DNA of 64,000 nucleotides from Massilia sp. W12 (GTDB lineage Bacteria; Pseudomonadota; Gammaproteobacteria; Burkholderiales; Burkholderiaceae_D): NCBI RefSeq assembly GCF_037300705.1, contig NZ_CP147776.1, positions 4,960,001 to 5,024,000 of the forward strand, read 5' to 3'. Shown piece by piece: positions 27,699 to 37,175 of this stretch (position 1 is its first letter; each line of letters starts with the position of its first letter). The notes under the pieces were generated by a model. It saw only the letters and a program-made list of their open reading frames with translations, ran no database searches and was not told where the DNA came from. The position numbers and the translations under genes were made by a program.

Positions 27699-30600
27699 TC
27701 ACAAAATCTGGTTGAGAATCAGGGTTTCCGGCAAGCCGGCGGCAAACAGCGCCAGCCAGGCCGGGCTGAGCGGGGCAGCGGGCTGTCCCTCTGCCAGCAG
27801 CGCGGCATGCACTGCCTGCGGCAGCACAGCGGGACGCTGGCGGCTGTCAAACCCTTTGCCTTGCTGCGCAATATCGCGCAGACGGCGCGCCAATTCCTGC
27901 AGATCGGGCAAGGCGCGGCTGCCATCGCGCTGTGTGATTTTTTCCGGCACGCCGCCGAAATTTTCAATCCGCACCCAGGCCACGCCCGCCACATTTTGCA
28001 GCGCCGCCAGCACTTCGCATAACAAAGCCGGCTGGTTCAAATCGCGCGCCGCAAAGCTGAAGGTTTGCAGCAGCGCGGCGCGTGCGCGCGCTTCCACGTC
28101 TTCCCATTGATAACCGGCTTGCAAAGCCAGTCCGGCTTGCAGCACCAACACAATCAATTCGCGGATATCCAGATGCAGCGGCAGATCAGGGTCGCCCAGC
28201 TCACGCATGGCGCTGCGCAGTGCGCGCAGCAGATCCGCATCCTGGCTCAAAGGCGCATCGCGCGCGCCGGCCAGGGTGAGTTGCAAAACTTCGCGCCGGC
28301 CATCGCTGCTTTTGCGCGCCAGCGCCTTGCCGATGCCGGCGAAGCTGCGCGCGAAATTGGCGTAATCGCGCAGCGACACCAGGCGCGTCAAAGCTTGGCT
28401 GGCGAGCGGCAGATTGGCGCGCGCCTCATCCCGGCTTTCCGCATCCGCCCCGCCTTCCGCGCGCAGCGGGTTGCGCACCGCCTGCACGCCCAGCGGATGG
28501 CTCAGTAAAAGGCTGATTTGTTCTGCCCGCACATTGCCGGCGGCGCCGATGCCCTGGCGGTATTCCGCCTGCACATTTTCCACCCCGCCCGGCAGGCGCG
28601 CGCCGTTGACGCCATCGCCAAAACAGATGCGGGTCGCGCCGTCGTCGTCGATCTGCAGCATATACGCCCGGCTGCGCCCATCTTCATGCGCCAGATTCGG
28701 CGTCTCACGCCAGGCGATGCGGTTGACCAGCACTTGCAAGCTGCTGTCCACCCCTTGCGCATTGGCTGCCGGGGTAAAGGTCAGCGGCAATTGTTTCAGA
28801 TTGAATTGCTGCAGGCTGTGCGCGGCATTGCCGCTGCCCAGGGTCTCGCGCCGCGTCTCGCCGTGGGTGGCGCGCGCCACATTGGCATGCAGCACCAGGC
28901 TGTCGCGTTTGTAGCGGTAGGCGCAGGGGGTGGCGAACACCAGGGTGGTGTGCAGACTGTCGCCGGGCACAGACGGGTCATAGCTGTGGCGCAATGAAGC
29001 GATCATCAACAGTTCCGCCGCGCGCACCCCGCGCACGCCTTGGATATCGGCGCGTTCGCCTTCCAGAATCACCCAGCGGCCCGAGGGCAATTCTTTGTAC
29101 AGGCCGTCGAGTTCGATTTGATCCGGTTGCGCTGGCGCGGGCACAGCATCGGTGAGCGGGGCGGGCGCCAGTTGCAAGGCTTCCGGCTGCGCCAGAATGC
29201 GCGCGCTGCGTACGAAGCCGATGCTGTCCGCACCCTGCACCCCGCCGACATCATTACCGGCTGTTGGCGAAATCGATTTGCGCGGATCCCAGGCTGTGCG
29301 ATCAAGCTGCAAACGCGTGCACTTTGCACTCACGCCAAACGCGCTGCGATTGCTGAAGCCGACATCGCGCACATAAAACACAGGATTAGAAGGTTCGCCG
29401 CGCATCGGCAGCAGCAGCAACGCTTGGCCAGGCTGCAAGTGTTGATTTTCCTGCCCCAGCCACAGCGCATCGCCCACTTCATCTGCGGGCAGACTGTCCC
29501 AATCCGTCCAATCTTTTTGCGCTGACAACACGGGAGGATTGCCCGGGCTGTATTTGGGCGGAATCGGCGACTGCGCGCCAAGCATGCTGTGCTCTGCGCG
29601 CATCACATACAGCGCTTGCAATGGCGCACTGCTGCGCTCCAGTTGCGCGCCTTGCCAGGCGCGGTAAAAATCAGCCCGCAATCCTGGCGCGATTTCAAAC
29701 AGCAATTGTGGATGGGTGTCTGCGCCTGCAGCAAAACTGCGTCCCAAATCACGCCGCAATTGCTGACTGTTGCCGGCTTGCGGCACAGGCGCTTGCAATA
29801 AACCTTGCAACAACTCGCTGATTTGCAGCGGATGCATCTGCGGCGCCATACGCCACCAATTTTCCAATGCATCGGCAAAGTGCAATAAAGGCTGGCGCAA
29901 GGCGGCATCGAATGTGCTCAGGTAGATATCAAACAGATCTTCCACCCAGCGCCCGCGCAAACTCTCATCGCCATCCAGGTCGGCCAGGCAACTATTCGCT
30001 TTATTCGCAATTGTGCGCAGCGCCTCGTACTGCATACGCCAGGCATTGCGCATCGCCGTTTGCACATCATTCAGCACCCTTTGTTCGTCTGCACTGAGCG
30101 CGTTCCATGCGGGCGCATTTTCTTGCTTGGCCCGCAACAGGCTTTGCACTTGCGGCTGCGCATAAAACTGTTGCAGCGAGCTGACAAAACCGCTATGCCA
30201 TAGCGGATGCCGGGCCGGCTCTGCGTCCAAAGTAAACTGCAATGCTTGCAGCTCGACCCGGGTGCGGGCATTCGCGTTGTCAGCCTGCACAGCCGCCACG
30301 ATGCGCAGCGCATATTCAGCGCCAAAATCAAATAATAAATACTGTCCCGGACGCAAATTCAATTGCGCGCCTTGCAGCCACACATGATCCAGACTGAGCA
30401 CGGTATCCAGCGCAACCCGCTGTGGCCGGCTGCTGCGCGCGCGCAAGGCATTCCACTCGCTGCGCGCCGGCAGGTCTTCGGCGGTTTCAAAGGTCTGCGG
30501 CAATTCATCCGGCCCCGGCACGCTTTGCACCCGGCTGCCGCGCGCAATCAGCGCCGGCTCAGTCTGTTCAGGATCAAGCGTGAAGGCCAGATATACGCTG

Positions 30601-31001
30601 GCGGCGACGCCGGGACGCAGACGGTAGCCGACCAGGCGCGCCATTTCCAGCACTGAGCGGCGTTCCTGCGCGGTGCGCAAAAACGCTTCATTCGCAATCC
30701 GCTCCTGGTAAAAACTGAGCACATCCGCCGCGCAGGCCCAGGCGTCCATCAGGGCGATCGCCGGGTCTTCCAGACTTTGCGTGTGCAACCCTTGCAAGGG
30801 ACGCACATATTGCGGCTGGCCATTGTTTTCCAGGGTCACGCTTTGTTGCGGCGCGCGCGCCAGCATGGCTTGCATAAAACTGGCGTAATCGCCGCAGCGG
30901 TAGCGCAGCGCCGGCAAACCGGGCCGGTTGCGCAGCGGCAGCGGGGCTGCCGCCGGCGCGCTGCACGCGCATGGCGTGCTGTGACAGGTGCAGGATGTCA
31001 T
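27699..31001 (-). CDS. large putative baseplate assembly protein (Afp12-like)
   Basis: An 1100-residue protein. The pattern ALMDAWACAADVLSFYQERIANEAFLRTA followed by ERRSVLEMARLVGYRLRPG is the signature of the 'putative baseplate assembly protein' family (TIGR02243-like), the large wedge component of Afp/PVC-type particles. A gp6/J-like C-terminal part contains DRIAWRE-like and ICFGDGVNGARLPGG blocks. The ATG at 31001 overlaps the stop of the previous baseplate gene by ATGA and follows GGAGG. The N-terminal 25 residues are Cys-rich (CTCHSTPCACS), which is unusual and may bind metal. Confidence 0.85.
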   Translation of the reverse strand: MTSCTCHSTPCACSAPAAAPLPLRNRPGLPALRYRCGDYASFMQAMLARAPQQSVTLENNGQPQYVRPLQGLHTQSLEDPAIALMDAWACAADVLSFYQERIANEAFLRTAQERRSVLEMARLVGYRLRPGVAASVYLAFTLDPEQTEPALIARGSRVQSVPGPDELPQTFETAEDLPARSEWNALRARSSRPQRVALDTVLSLDHVWLQGAQLNLRPGQYLLFDFGAEYALRIVAAVQADNANARTRVELQALQFTLDAEPARHPLWHSGFVSSLQQFYAQPQVQSLLRAKQENAPAWNALSADEQRVLNDVQTAMRNAWRMQYEALRTIANKANSCLADLDGDESLRGRWVEDLFDIYLSTFDAALRQPLLHFADALENWWRMAPQMHPLQISELLQGLLQAPVPQAGNSQQLRRDLGRSFAAGADTHPQLLFEIAPGLRADFYRAWQGAQLERSSAPLQALYVMRAEHSMLGAQSPIPPKYSPGNPPVLSAQKDWTDWDSLPADEVGDALWLGQENQHLQPGQALLLLPMRGEPSNPVFYVRDVGFSNRSAFGVSAKCTRLQLDRTAWDPRKSISPTAGNDVGGVQGADSIGFVRSARILAQPEALQLAPAPLTDAVPAPAQPDQIELDGLYKELPSGRWVILEGERADIQGVRGVRAAELLMIASLRHSYDPSVPGDSLHTTLVFATPCAYRYKRDSLVLHANVARATHGETRRETLGSGNAAHSLQQFNLKQLPLTFTPAANAQGVDSSLQVLVNRIAWRETPNLAHEDGRSRAYMLQIDDDGATRICFGDGVNGARLPGGVENVQAEYRQGIGAAGNVRAEQISLLLSHPLGVQAVRNPLRAEGGADAESRDEARANLPLASQALTRLVSLRDYANFARSFAGIGKALARKSSDGRREVLQLTLAGARDAPLSQDADLLRALRSAMRELGDPDLPLHLDIRELIVLVLQAGLALQAGYQWEDVEARARAALLQTFSFAARDLNQPALLCEVLAALQNVAGVAWVRIENFGGVPEKITQRDGSRALPDLQELARRLRDIAQQGKGFDSRQRPAVLPQAVHAALLAEGQPAAPLSPAWLALFAAGLPETLILNQIL

Positions 31002-33478
31002 GCGCGGCCTCCACAAAGTATCAGGCGCAATTGCCCGTGTTCAGGAAAATCAGGATCTTGCGCGACTTGCGCAATCTCATCCGGCCCGAGTTGCAACACG
31101 CCGCGCGCCAATTCCTGATTCGGCGCGCAATACAAACGCTGCAATTTTGTGACGGTGGCGCAAGCTACGCCGGGCTGCGCCATGGCCAGCGCGGTCAATT
31201 GCGAGACATGGATCGCCTGGCCGAAACTGAGGCGGTCGGGATGGAACAGGCCCAGGCTGCCATCGGCCAGCACAGCGCGCCCGAACACCGCTTGCAAAGG
31301 GGGCCGCAAATCGGCCTGGCGATAGCCTTCCTGCACACAAATTTCCAGCGCAATATCGAGCGCGACGTAACGCGCCGCCTTGATGCGCAAGTCATGTCCC
31401 ATGCGGCGGCCACGCAACACACGCTGCTGCACCGCATGCAACAGCGCCGGCGGACAATCTTCACGCCCGCGCGGATCAAGCGCGACTTGCGCCTCATACC
31501 AGCTGCCATTCCAGGCCAGGCGCGCGGCGGCGCTCTGCAGCGCAGAATGTTGCTGCGCCAGCGCGGCATAGTCTTGCGCCAGAATCGCCCTTTGCAGCGG
31601 ACGGCCCGCCAGATCAGCGGCAAACAATTTGGCCGCCTGCATGTCTTCCGCCGCGCTGCCGCCCACTGCCGCTGTCAAATTGCGCGGCCTGAGCGTGACG
31701 CCGGACGGGGCTTGCGCGCGATAAATCAAGCGCCGCACACTGTCCACGCCGAGATTGCCGGCCACGCCATTGCCCAGCAGGTATTCGGCTTCAAATTGCA
31801 AGCCGGCTTCCGGGCGCCAGCCACATTCGCCATCGCCAAAGCGGAGTTGCGCCCGCCCCTGATTATCAATTTCAACCACGAAATGCAAATCATGCGGCGT
31901 GCTGTCGAGCAAATCCAGGCGCGCCTGCCAGCTGCGCCCGAGGCTGTCTTGCAAGCGGATGGCCGGCAAAGCTTGCCGCACATCTTGCGCAAGCCAGGCC
32001 GCCGCCGGCGCCGCCAAGGGCAGCGGCGCGCCCCAGCCAAGCGGGGCCGCGTCCAATTGCGGCGTGAAGGCGCCGGCCTGCACGCTGACTTCCCCCGCTT
32101 GCGCCACGCAGGCGCAAGCTTGTTCCAGATGCAAAAACGGAACCTGGCCCAGATCCTGGCGCCGCACATGGCCATGCTGCAGCAAAATCAAATTGGCGCG
32201 CGCCACGCTCAAATCCTGCAGCCAGGCGCAGGCCGGGGCCGGGCCGATGGCCGACAGCGGCAAACAAAACGGCAAGGCGTCGGCCTCGTCCCACGCCACC
32301 TCCAGCAGCGGCAGCGCGCCGCCATCGGCCAGCGGCGTCAAGGGATCGCTGTTTTGCCGCACTTGCGTCAGGCGCACCACATGGCGCAGCCCGGCCGCGC
32401 CGCAGGCCATGCCCTGGCGGTCTTGCACTTGCTCCAGGGCGAGGAAATCGCCCACCGCCAGATCCAGGCAGCGCTTGCCATGCTGATCCGCATCGCGCAG
32501 GGTGCAGGACGTGCTGCCCTGGCGCAACTGGCAAAACGCGCCGCCCCAGTCATGCAACACAATCCGGTTGTGCGCGCGCCGCAAGGTCTGCTGCCCGGAC
32601 GGCCAGGCCACACTGAAGGCTTGCGCCAGCCAATGCGGCGGCAGATCCTGCAGCGCCAGCGGGGCCGGGGCCGGCGGCACATCGAAACCGGGCTGATCCG
32701 GGGCAAAATAAAATTGCTGCAGATCCAGCGCCACATCGGCGTCGGTCTCCAGCTGCAGCCAGGCGCGCGCATGGCAGCCTTCGTGCAAACGGTAATCCAC
32801 CAGCCGCGCATGGCGGCGCACCGAAATGCGCTGCAAGGCGGTGTGCAAATACGCTTCGCTCGCCACCGCATCCTGGTAATACGCGAGTTGATCGGCGACG
32901 CTGGCCAGCAATTCGGCCAGGGTCACGCCCAGGTCAGCCGCATGTTGCTCATTCCAGCCAGGCAGATTCAGGGCCAGGCGATCCAGCAAAAGTTGGCGCA
33001 TGGCCGGATAATCGCGCGCCGTGTAATCCAACAAGGGCGGCGGCGCTGGCGGCGCGGCGACGGCGGGCGCTGGCTGGCAATCCAGCGCGCTGGGACAGTC
33101 GCGCCGGAAATAAAATTGCGCGCGCGCATAACGCTGATCAATCTGCGGCAAGTCCACCAGCTCCAGCCAATACGGTGAAAAATCGCCCACCTTATCGACT
33201 GTCAGCAGCAGCACATCGTCTTTATCCGCATCCTGGGCCGGCTGCGCCTGCACGCGCACAATGCGCAGCTCGCGGATGCGGCGGCCGCCGCTGATGCGCA
33301 GATGGCGCGGCGCGTCCGCTGTCATCAATTGCGGCGGCAGGCGGCCAAAAAACACGGCCAGCAATTCATCCGGCTGATTGCCGCCTTCGACATAATCGAG
33401 TCCGTTCCAGGCCCCCGCCCCGCGCTGCGCTTCACGCAGCAACACGCGCCGCCGGTCGTATTCGCAACATTCGCTCAT
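30998..33478 (-). CDS. putative baseplate assembly protein J-like (Afp11-like)
   Basis: An 826-residue protein of the second baseplate-wedge family. LLDYTARDYPAMRQLLLDRL, LGVTLAELLASVADQLAYYQ, AVASEAYLHTALQRISVRRH and LRFGDGECGWRPEAG are typical of the J/gp6-like proteins that form the iris around the spike. Its stop overlaps the next gene's ATG. It follows the gp25 gene by 15 bp. Two tandem, related baseplate genes of this size are normal for eCIS. Confidence 0.86.
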   Translation of the reverse strand: MSECCEYDRRRVLLREAQRGAGAWNGLDYVEGGNQPDELLAVFFGRLPPQLMTADAPRHLRISGGRRIRELRIVRVQAQPAQDADKDDVLLLTVDKVGDFSPYWLELVDLPQIDQRYARAQFYFRRDCPSALDCQPAPAVAAPPAPPPLLDYTARDYPAMRQLLLDRLALNLPGWNEQHAADLGVTLAELLASVADQLAYYQDAVASEAYLHTALQRISVRRHARLVDYRLHEGCHARAWLQLETDADVALDLQQFYFAPDQPGFDVPPAPAPLALQDLPPHWLAQAFSVAWPSGQQTLRRAHNRIVLHDWGGAFCQLRQGSTSCTLRDADQHGKRCLDLAVGDFLALEQVQDRQGMACGAAGLRHVVRLTQVRQNSDPLTPLADGGALPLLEVAWDEADALPFCLPLSAIGPAPACAWLQDLSVARANLILLQHGHVRRQDLGQVPFLHLEQACACVAQAGEVSVQAGAFTPQLDAAPLGWGAPLPLAAPAAAWLAQDVRQALPAIRLQDSLGRSWQARLDLLDSTPHDLHFVVEIDNQGRAQLRFGDGECGWRPEAGLQFEAEYLLGNGVAGNLGVDSVRRLIYRAQAPSGVTLRPRNLTAAVGGSAAEDMQAAKLFAADLAGRPLQRAILAQDYAALAQQHSALQSAAARLAWNGSWYEAQVALDPRGREDCPPALLHAVQQRVLRGRRMGHDLRIKAARYVALDIALEICVQEGYRQADLRPPLQAVFGRAVLADGSLGLFHPDRLSFGQAIHVSQLTALAMAQPGVACATVTKLQRLYCAPNQELARGVLQLGPDEIAQVAQDPDFPEHGQLRLILCGGRA

Positions 33479-33493
33479 CTCGCCTCCGCCTGC

Positions 33494-33850
33494 TTATTTG
33501 GGATGGCGGAATTCCGCCGTTTCCAGGCTGCCATCGCGCAGCAGCAGATAGCTGATGCTGATGCGCAATTCGCTTTCTTCGTTATGCACTTGCAAGCTCT
33601 GCACTTGCAGCACATCGCCCAGCCAGCGCGTAATCGCCGCCTGCAAACTGAATTGCAGGGTGGCGGCCAGCTCCGGGCTGTTCGGCGCAAATAAAAGTTG
33701 CAACACGCCGCTGCCAAAATCGGGACGGTGCAAACGCTCGCCCTGATTGGTGAAAATCAATTGTTCCAGCATCTGCCGCACATGCGCGGCCCAGTCGGCG
33801 CGCGCCGTGCGCCCGGCTTGCAATTGGAAGGGAAAAGCCAGATCGCGCAT
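33494..33850 (-). CDS. GPW/gp25 baseplate protein
   Basis: A 118-residue protein matching the gp25-like sheath-initiator family. LAFPFQLQAGRTARADWAAH, IRQ-type helix VRQMLEQLIFTNQGERLHRP and DFGSGVLQLLF carry the conserved Glu-Arg and 'FGSG' features of gp25. It connects the baseplate wedge to the first sheath ring. The ATG at 33850 is 6 bases after GGGAG; another ATG at 33853 overlaps the stop codon of the PAAR-like gene. Confidence 0.9.
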   Translation of the reverse strand: MRDLAFPFQLQAGRTARADWAAHVRQMLEQLIFTNQGERLHRPDFGSGVLQLLFAPNSPELAATLQFSLQAAITRWLGDVLQVQSLQVHNEESELRISISYLLLRDGSLETAEFRHPK

Positions 33851-33852
33851 CA

Positions 33853-34194
33853 TCAACTCCCTGTGACTCTGGTTTGCTGCTGATTCACCAGCAGAGCGCC
33901 TTGCGGCATTTGTTCCGGGCTTTGCGTCAGAGACGGCCCCGGGGCCAACATCAAGGGCTGGCCCTGGCACATGACGCGGCTGGAAACTTGCAGCCAGCGC
34001 GCGCTGATGCAGGGCGAAGGCTTGGGAACCGGCGTCGGCAAGGTGAAGGGACAGCCGGCGATCACAAACTGGTCAGACGCCAGCGCCGCCGGCTGGCCGC
34101 TTAACAAGACCCGGCTTTGCGATGGCGTCAACTGCGCCGGCGCGCCATGCGGGCAGATGATCACCGCGCCGGCGTGCAAGATCAATCCAGGCAT
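33853..34194 (-). CDS. PAAR-like spike-tip protein
   Basis: A 113-residue protein that starts MPGLILHAGAVIICPHGAPA and continues in short Gly/Pro-bounded strands, with Cys residues at about 14, 48, 62 and 76. The position immediately after the gpV-like spike gene, the size and the strand pattern fit the PAAR-like tip that sharpens and metal-stabilises the spike. No PAAR triplet is perfect, so the call leans on context. Confidence 0.65.
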   Translation of the reverse strand: MPGLILHAGAVIICPHGAPAQLTPSQSRVLLSGQPAALASDQFVIAGCPFTLPTPVPKPSPCISARWLQVSSRVMCQGQPLMLAPGPSLTQSPEQMPQGALLVNQQQTRVTGS

Positions 34195-34204
34195 CTGATT
34201 CTCC

Positions 34205-34741
34205 TTAAATCACGCTCAGCGCGCCGTTGTTCACATCCACATTCGGGCCGACCAGATTGATGCTCGCGCCCTTGCCGTTTTGCAGATAAATTCCGGTGTC
34301 GTTCACAATCAGGGACACGCCGGTGGCGCTTTTCAACATCAGCCCGCCCGCCGGGCCGGGCGCGTCGCTGATCGCCAGCACATTCTGGCCGGCGGTTTGC
34401 AACACAATGCTGGGCGCCGCCGGCACGCCGGCGCGCGCCAAAGGCGGTATTTCGCCCTGCTCAAAGCGGCAGCCTGTCCACACCGGGTAATTCGGATCGC
34501 CCTGCTCGAACTCAACCCATACCTTGGCCCCGACCGGCGGCACGAAATACGCCCCCATGCCGGTTCCGCTCGGCCCGGCCAGCGGCGCACACGCCTCGGC
34601 CCACGAGCTGGGAACCAGGCCCAGCACATCCGGCACCAGACAAGTCAGGCGCGCGCGCTGTTCCGGGTCGAGATTGTTGACCACCGTGCCACGATATTTG
34701 CCATAAAAACGTGGCCCGGATACGCTGTTCATGTCGTTCAT
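34205..34741 (-). CDS. baseplate assembly protein V-like spike (gpV/VgrG OB-fold)
   Basis: A 178-residue protein. YGKYRGTVVNNLDPEQRARL is the conserved opening of gpV/Afp8-type OB-fold spikes, and the PPVGAKVWVEFEQGDPNYPVW block is the family signature. The C-terminal part has the alternating strand pattern of a short triple-stranded beta-helix ending INLVGPNVDVNNGALSVI. It should form the trimeric spike under the PAAR-like tip. Its ATG overlaps the stop of the gpD-like gene (ATGA). Confidence 0.9.
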   Translation of the reverse strand: MNDMNSVSGPRFYGKYRGTVVNNLDPEQRARLTCLVPDVLGLVPSSWAEACAPLAGPSGTGMGAYFVPPVGAKVWVEFEQGDPNYPVWTGCRFEQGEIPPLARAGVPAAPSIVLQTAGQNVLAISDAPGPAGGLMLKSATGVSLIVNDTGIYLQNGKGASINLVGPNVDVNNGALSVI

Positions 34742-35862
34742 ATCGGCACCGTTGGGGTAAGCGAAATGAGGCCGTCGCGGCTCAATTCAAAACTCTGTTT
34801 ATATTCGCCGGGCTTGATGTCGTGTGTCACGCTGTCCACGTAATACAAGCCATCATGCGCCAGCCCCAAGCCGCGCACCCCGACCAGGCGGCGCGCGCGC
34901 AGCAAGCCGCCATAGCGCGAAACATGCAGCGAACCGCTCAAGCGCAGGGCCTGGCTGGATTGCGCCAGCGTCCCCAAAATATGGTCAAGCAAATTCGGGA
35001 TCTGGCGCGAGCGGTTATACGATGGTGAAAATTCGACCTTGGCCGGCGGCGTCAGGCACGCCCCCAGCGGCGGACGGTATATATTCAAATTCGGCAAAGG
35101 CAGCGGCAATGGAATCGTGCCGGTGGCCGGATCGAGCACGCCAAACACCAGGATTTTTTTGCTCAAGCCGTCATAGCTGGCGGACAGGCTTTCAACATTG
35201 CTGTGCGCATCCATATTCACGCTCAAAGCCGGTTGCGGGGACGGATCTTGCAAAGGCGGGCCGAAATACGCGCGGCTGCTGCCCGGCAGCGGCCCCGGCT
35301 CCAGATAAAACACATAGGCATGGCGACGCGCCAGACTGCGCAGCCAATCCAGATCTGTGCCGTACTGAATTTCCCGCCCCTGGCTCGGGCTTAAAGGCTG
35401 ATCCAGCAGCGGCGGAATCAAGAGCGGAACAATGCCGAATGCGGCGTAATTGGCCAGAATCTGCGCCGCCTGCGCAATATGCGGCGTGCTTTGAAACACG
35501 CGCCGCACCTCGACCACATCCATTAACACGCTCAAATCGCTGCCGGTCAAGGTCAGCGTGCTCAAGCCCTGTTCGCCGGCTTGCAATTGATGACGGGTGA
35601 TCACGCCATCAATCAAGACCTGCGGCGCGCCCTGCAGCGTCACCATCAGAATCACGCGCGTCACAATCGGATCAAAAAAGCCGGCCGGCAAGAGCTGCTG
35701 CAAAATCGGCGATTGCTTGCCGAGCGCGAAACTGAGTTCAAACGCGCCTTCGCTGCCGCCCTGCGTCACGCGCACTCCGCTCAAAGCCTCCATCAGCAAT
35801 GGCGGGGCCGGCAGCGGCGCTTGCGGCCCGATCAGCAACGTCAGATGCACACCTTGCAGCAT
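34738..35862 (-). CDS. late control protein D-like hub
   Basis: A 374-residue member of the phage late control gene D/gp27-like family that forms the hub on which the spike trimer sits. Visible blocks are LMEALSGVRVTQGG, the GREIQYGTDLDWLRSLARRHAY segment and the C-terminal GLYYVDSVTHDIKPGEYKQSF, which is the most conserved piece of the family. It abuts the LysM-like gene upstream and overlaps the spike gene downstream. In VgrG the hub and spike are fused; here they are separate genes, as in Afp and PVC. Confidence 0.87.
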   Translation of the reverse strand: MLQGVHLTLLIGPQAPLPAPPLLMEALSGVRVTQGGSEGAFELSFALGKQSPILQQLLPAGFFDPIVTRVILMVTLQGAPQVLIDGVITRHQLQAGEQGLSTLTLTGSDLSVLMDVVEVRRVFQSTPHIAQAAQILANYAAFGIVPLLIPPLLDQPLSPSQGREIQYGTDLDWLRSLARRHAYVFYLEPGPLPGSSRAYFGPPLQDPSPQPALSVNMDAHSNVESLSASYDGLSKKILVFGVLDPATGTIPLPLPLPNLNIYRPPLGACLTPPAKVEFSPSYNRSRQIPNLLDHILGTLAQSSQALRLSGSLHVSRYGGLLRARRLVGVRGLGLAHDGLYYVDSVTHDIKPGEYKQSFELSRDGLISLTPTVPI

Positions 35863-36183
35863 TTATTGCGCCCCTCCCGGCCCCGGCACGCCCGGCCCCA
35901 GGGTCAGACGCAAACGCAGGCCCGGCGCAGCCGCCTGCTGCACCTGCTGCAGGCCATTGGCGTCCATGATGCGCCACCAGGCCAGGCTGTCGCCCAGCGC
36001 TTGCGCGGCGATCTGATCGACACGCTCGCCCTGCTGCACGCTGTGGATTTGCAAGGTGTGCATGCTGGCCGGATCGGGCAAGAAGCGGCGCGCCAGCCAA
36101 CGCACTGGCCGCCCGTGCGCATCCGTCCCTTCCTGCACAGCGCATTGCGCGTAGCGGCTGTTGAGCGCAGCAAATGGGTTCAT
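35863..36183 (-). CDS. LysM-like baseplate hub protein (Afp7-like)
   Basis: A 106-residue protein. After about 40 residues, HSVQQGERVDQIAAQALGD leads into WWRIMDANGL and a final LRLRLTLGP strand: the beta-alpha-alpha-beta pattern of LysM. In eCIS and contractile phages such a protein follows the tube-initiator and is part of the hub. The stop codon is directly followed by the ATG of the gpD-like gene. Confidence 0.82.
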   Translation of the reverse strand: MNPFAALNSRYAQCAVQEGTDAHGRPVRWLARRFLPDPASMHTLQIHSVQQGERVDQIAAQALGDSLAWWRIMDANGLQQVQQAAAPGLRLRLTLGPGVPGPGGAQ

Positions 36184-36195
36184 TCCGCTTCCTCC

Positions 36196-36846
36196 CTAGA
36201 TTCCAGTCAGGCCGAGCGCCTGCAGACTGCCGCCTGTCAGTTTGCGCGCCAGCGCTTCTTTGTTTTGCAAGTAACTGATGAATAAATGCCCGCCGCGCTG
36301 CATAAAGCCCAGATCATCCACCGACAACACGCGCAAGCTGAGCGCCACCCTGGCGCGGATCGGGTTTAAGGCCGGATCAAAGGCCTCTTCGGTGATGGAA
36401 AATTCCTGGATGCGCACCGGCACAATCCGCTGCGGCCCGAAAATGAACAGCGGCAAAGCGCCTTGCATCGGCAAAATCTCAATACTGCCGAGCGCCGCCA
36501 GCGCCTGATTCGCCAGCAAAGCGCTGCTGGATGGGTGCAACAAGGCTTCCAGCGCCGCCAGTTGCGGATGCAGACCGAGCGCCACGGTTTGCCCGTCGCC
36601 ATTCGCCAGCCCTTCGCTGGCGTCCAGCTCCGCTTCCAAACGGATGGTTTCCACCGGCGGCCCTTTCAGGCGCAAGGCTTCGACATGCTCGCCGCTATCA
36701 GCCTGCACGCCCTTGGCTTGCAGCGTGCGGCTCAGGCTGTCCGGGTTGTATTGCATCGGAATGATTTGCTGCACGCGGCCGCTCAGCGGCTCCATCAGCG
36801 CCAGCGCGGCGCGCAGCACGCGGGGCGAACGGCTGAAGCTGCTCAT
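36196..36846 (-). CDS. CIS tube-adaptor protein (tube initiator)
   Basis: A 216-residue protein of the CIS_tube family, which links inner tube to hub (Afp5/Pvc5-7-like position). IIPMQYNPDSLSRTLQ is the conserved opening of the family and PVRIQEFSITEEAFDPALNP followed by ARVALSLRVLS is its characteristic second block. The frame is open to 36984, but the ATG at 36846 is chosen because it overlaps the stop of the preceding gene by ATGA and matches the family's start. Confidence 0.87.
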   Translation of the reverse strand: MSSFSRSPRVLRAALALMEPLSGRVQQIIPMQYNPDSLSRTLQAKGVQADSGEHVEALRLKGPPVETIRLEAELDASEGLANGDGQTVALGLHPQLAALEALLHPSSSALLANQALAALGSIEILPMQGALPLFIFGPQRIVPVRIQEFSITEEAFDPALNPIRARVALSLRVLSVDDLGFMQRGGHLFISYLQNKEALARKLTGGSLQALGLTGI

Positions 36847-37175
36847 GCCATCCCCCCGTCGCAGACCGGGGCGGCGCAATGGCGCGTCAGCTGTTGCGTG
36901 ACGCTGTGCGCGACTTGCTGCGCCAGCGCTGCGCCGCCCGCCGCCGGGGCCGGCGGCAGCGCGGCCAGATGCCGCGCCTGCCACTGCAGCCCGGCAGCCG
37001 GCGATGCTTGCTGCAAGGCGTGTTGCAGCGCCTGCTGCAGCGCGGCGGCAAACTGCGCCGCATTTTGTTGCGGCGGCAAGCCGTGCAACACCAGGCGCTC
37101 AATATGCAGCGTCAGCGGGGCCCCGGCTGCTTCCTGCTGGCGGCGGGGACGGGTATGCGCCTGCACTGTGCTCAT
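36843..37175 (-). CDS. small eCIS-locus protein of unknown function
   Basis: A 110-residue protein between the ATPase and tube-adaptor genes, overlapping both by 4 bp. A basic N-terminus (TRPRRQQEAAG) precedes LTLHIERLVLHGLPP, an amphipathic strand, and then a helical Ala/Gln-rich segment with QFAAALQQALQHALQQA. I do not recognise it. Short proteins with an 'I.IERLVL+G'-like strand occur at this position in other injection-system loci; a chaperone or an assembly factor is the most reasonable guess. Confidence 0.75.
   Translation of the reverse strand: MSTVQAHTRPRRQQEAAGAPLTLHIERLVLHGLPPQQNAAQFAAALQQALQHALQQASPAAGLQWQARHLAALPPAPAAGGAALAQQVAHSVTQQLTRHCAAPVCDGGMA

Noticed and set aside
30971-33178. 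735-codon plus-strand open frame
   Set aside because: It is antisense to an unmistakable baseplate gene, has the Gln/Arg/Ala-rich composition of a high-G+C shadow frame, and no ribosome binding site.
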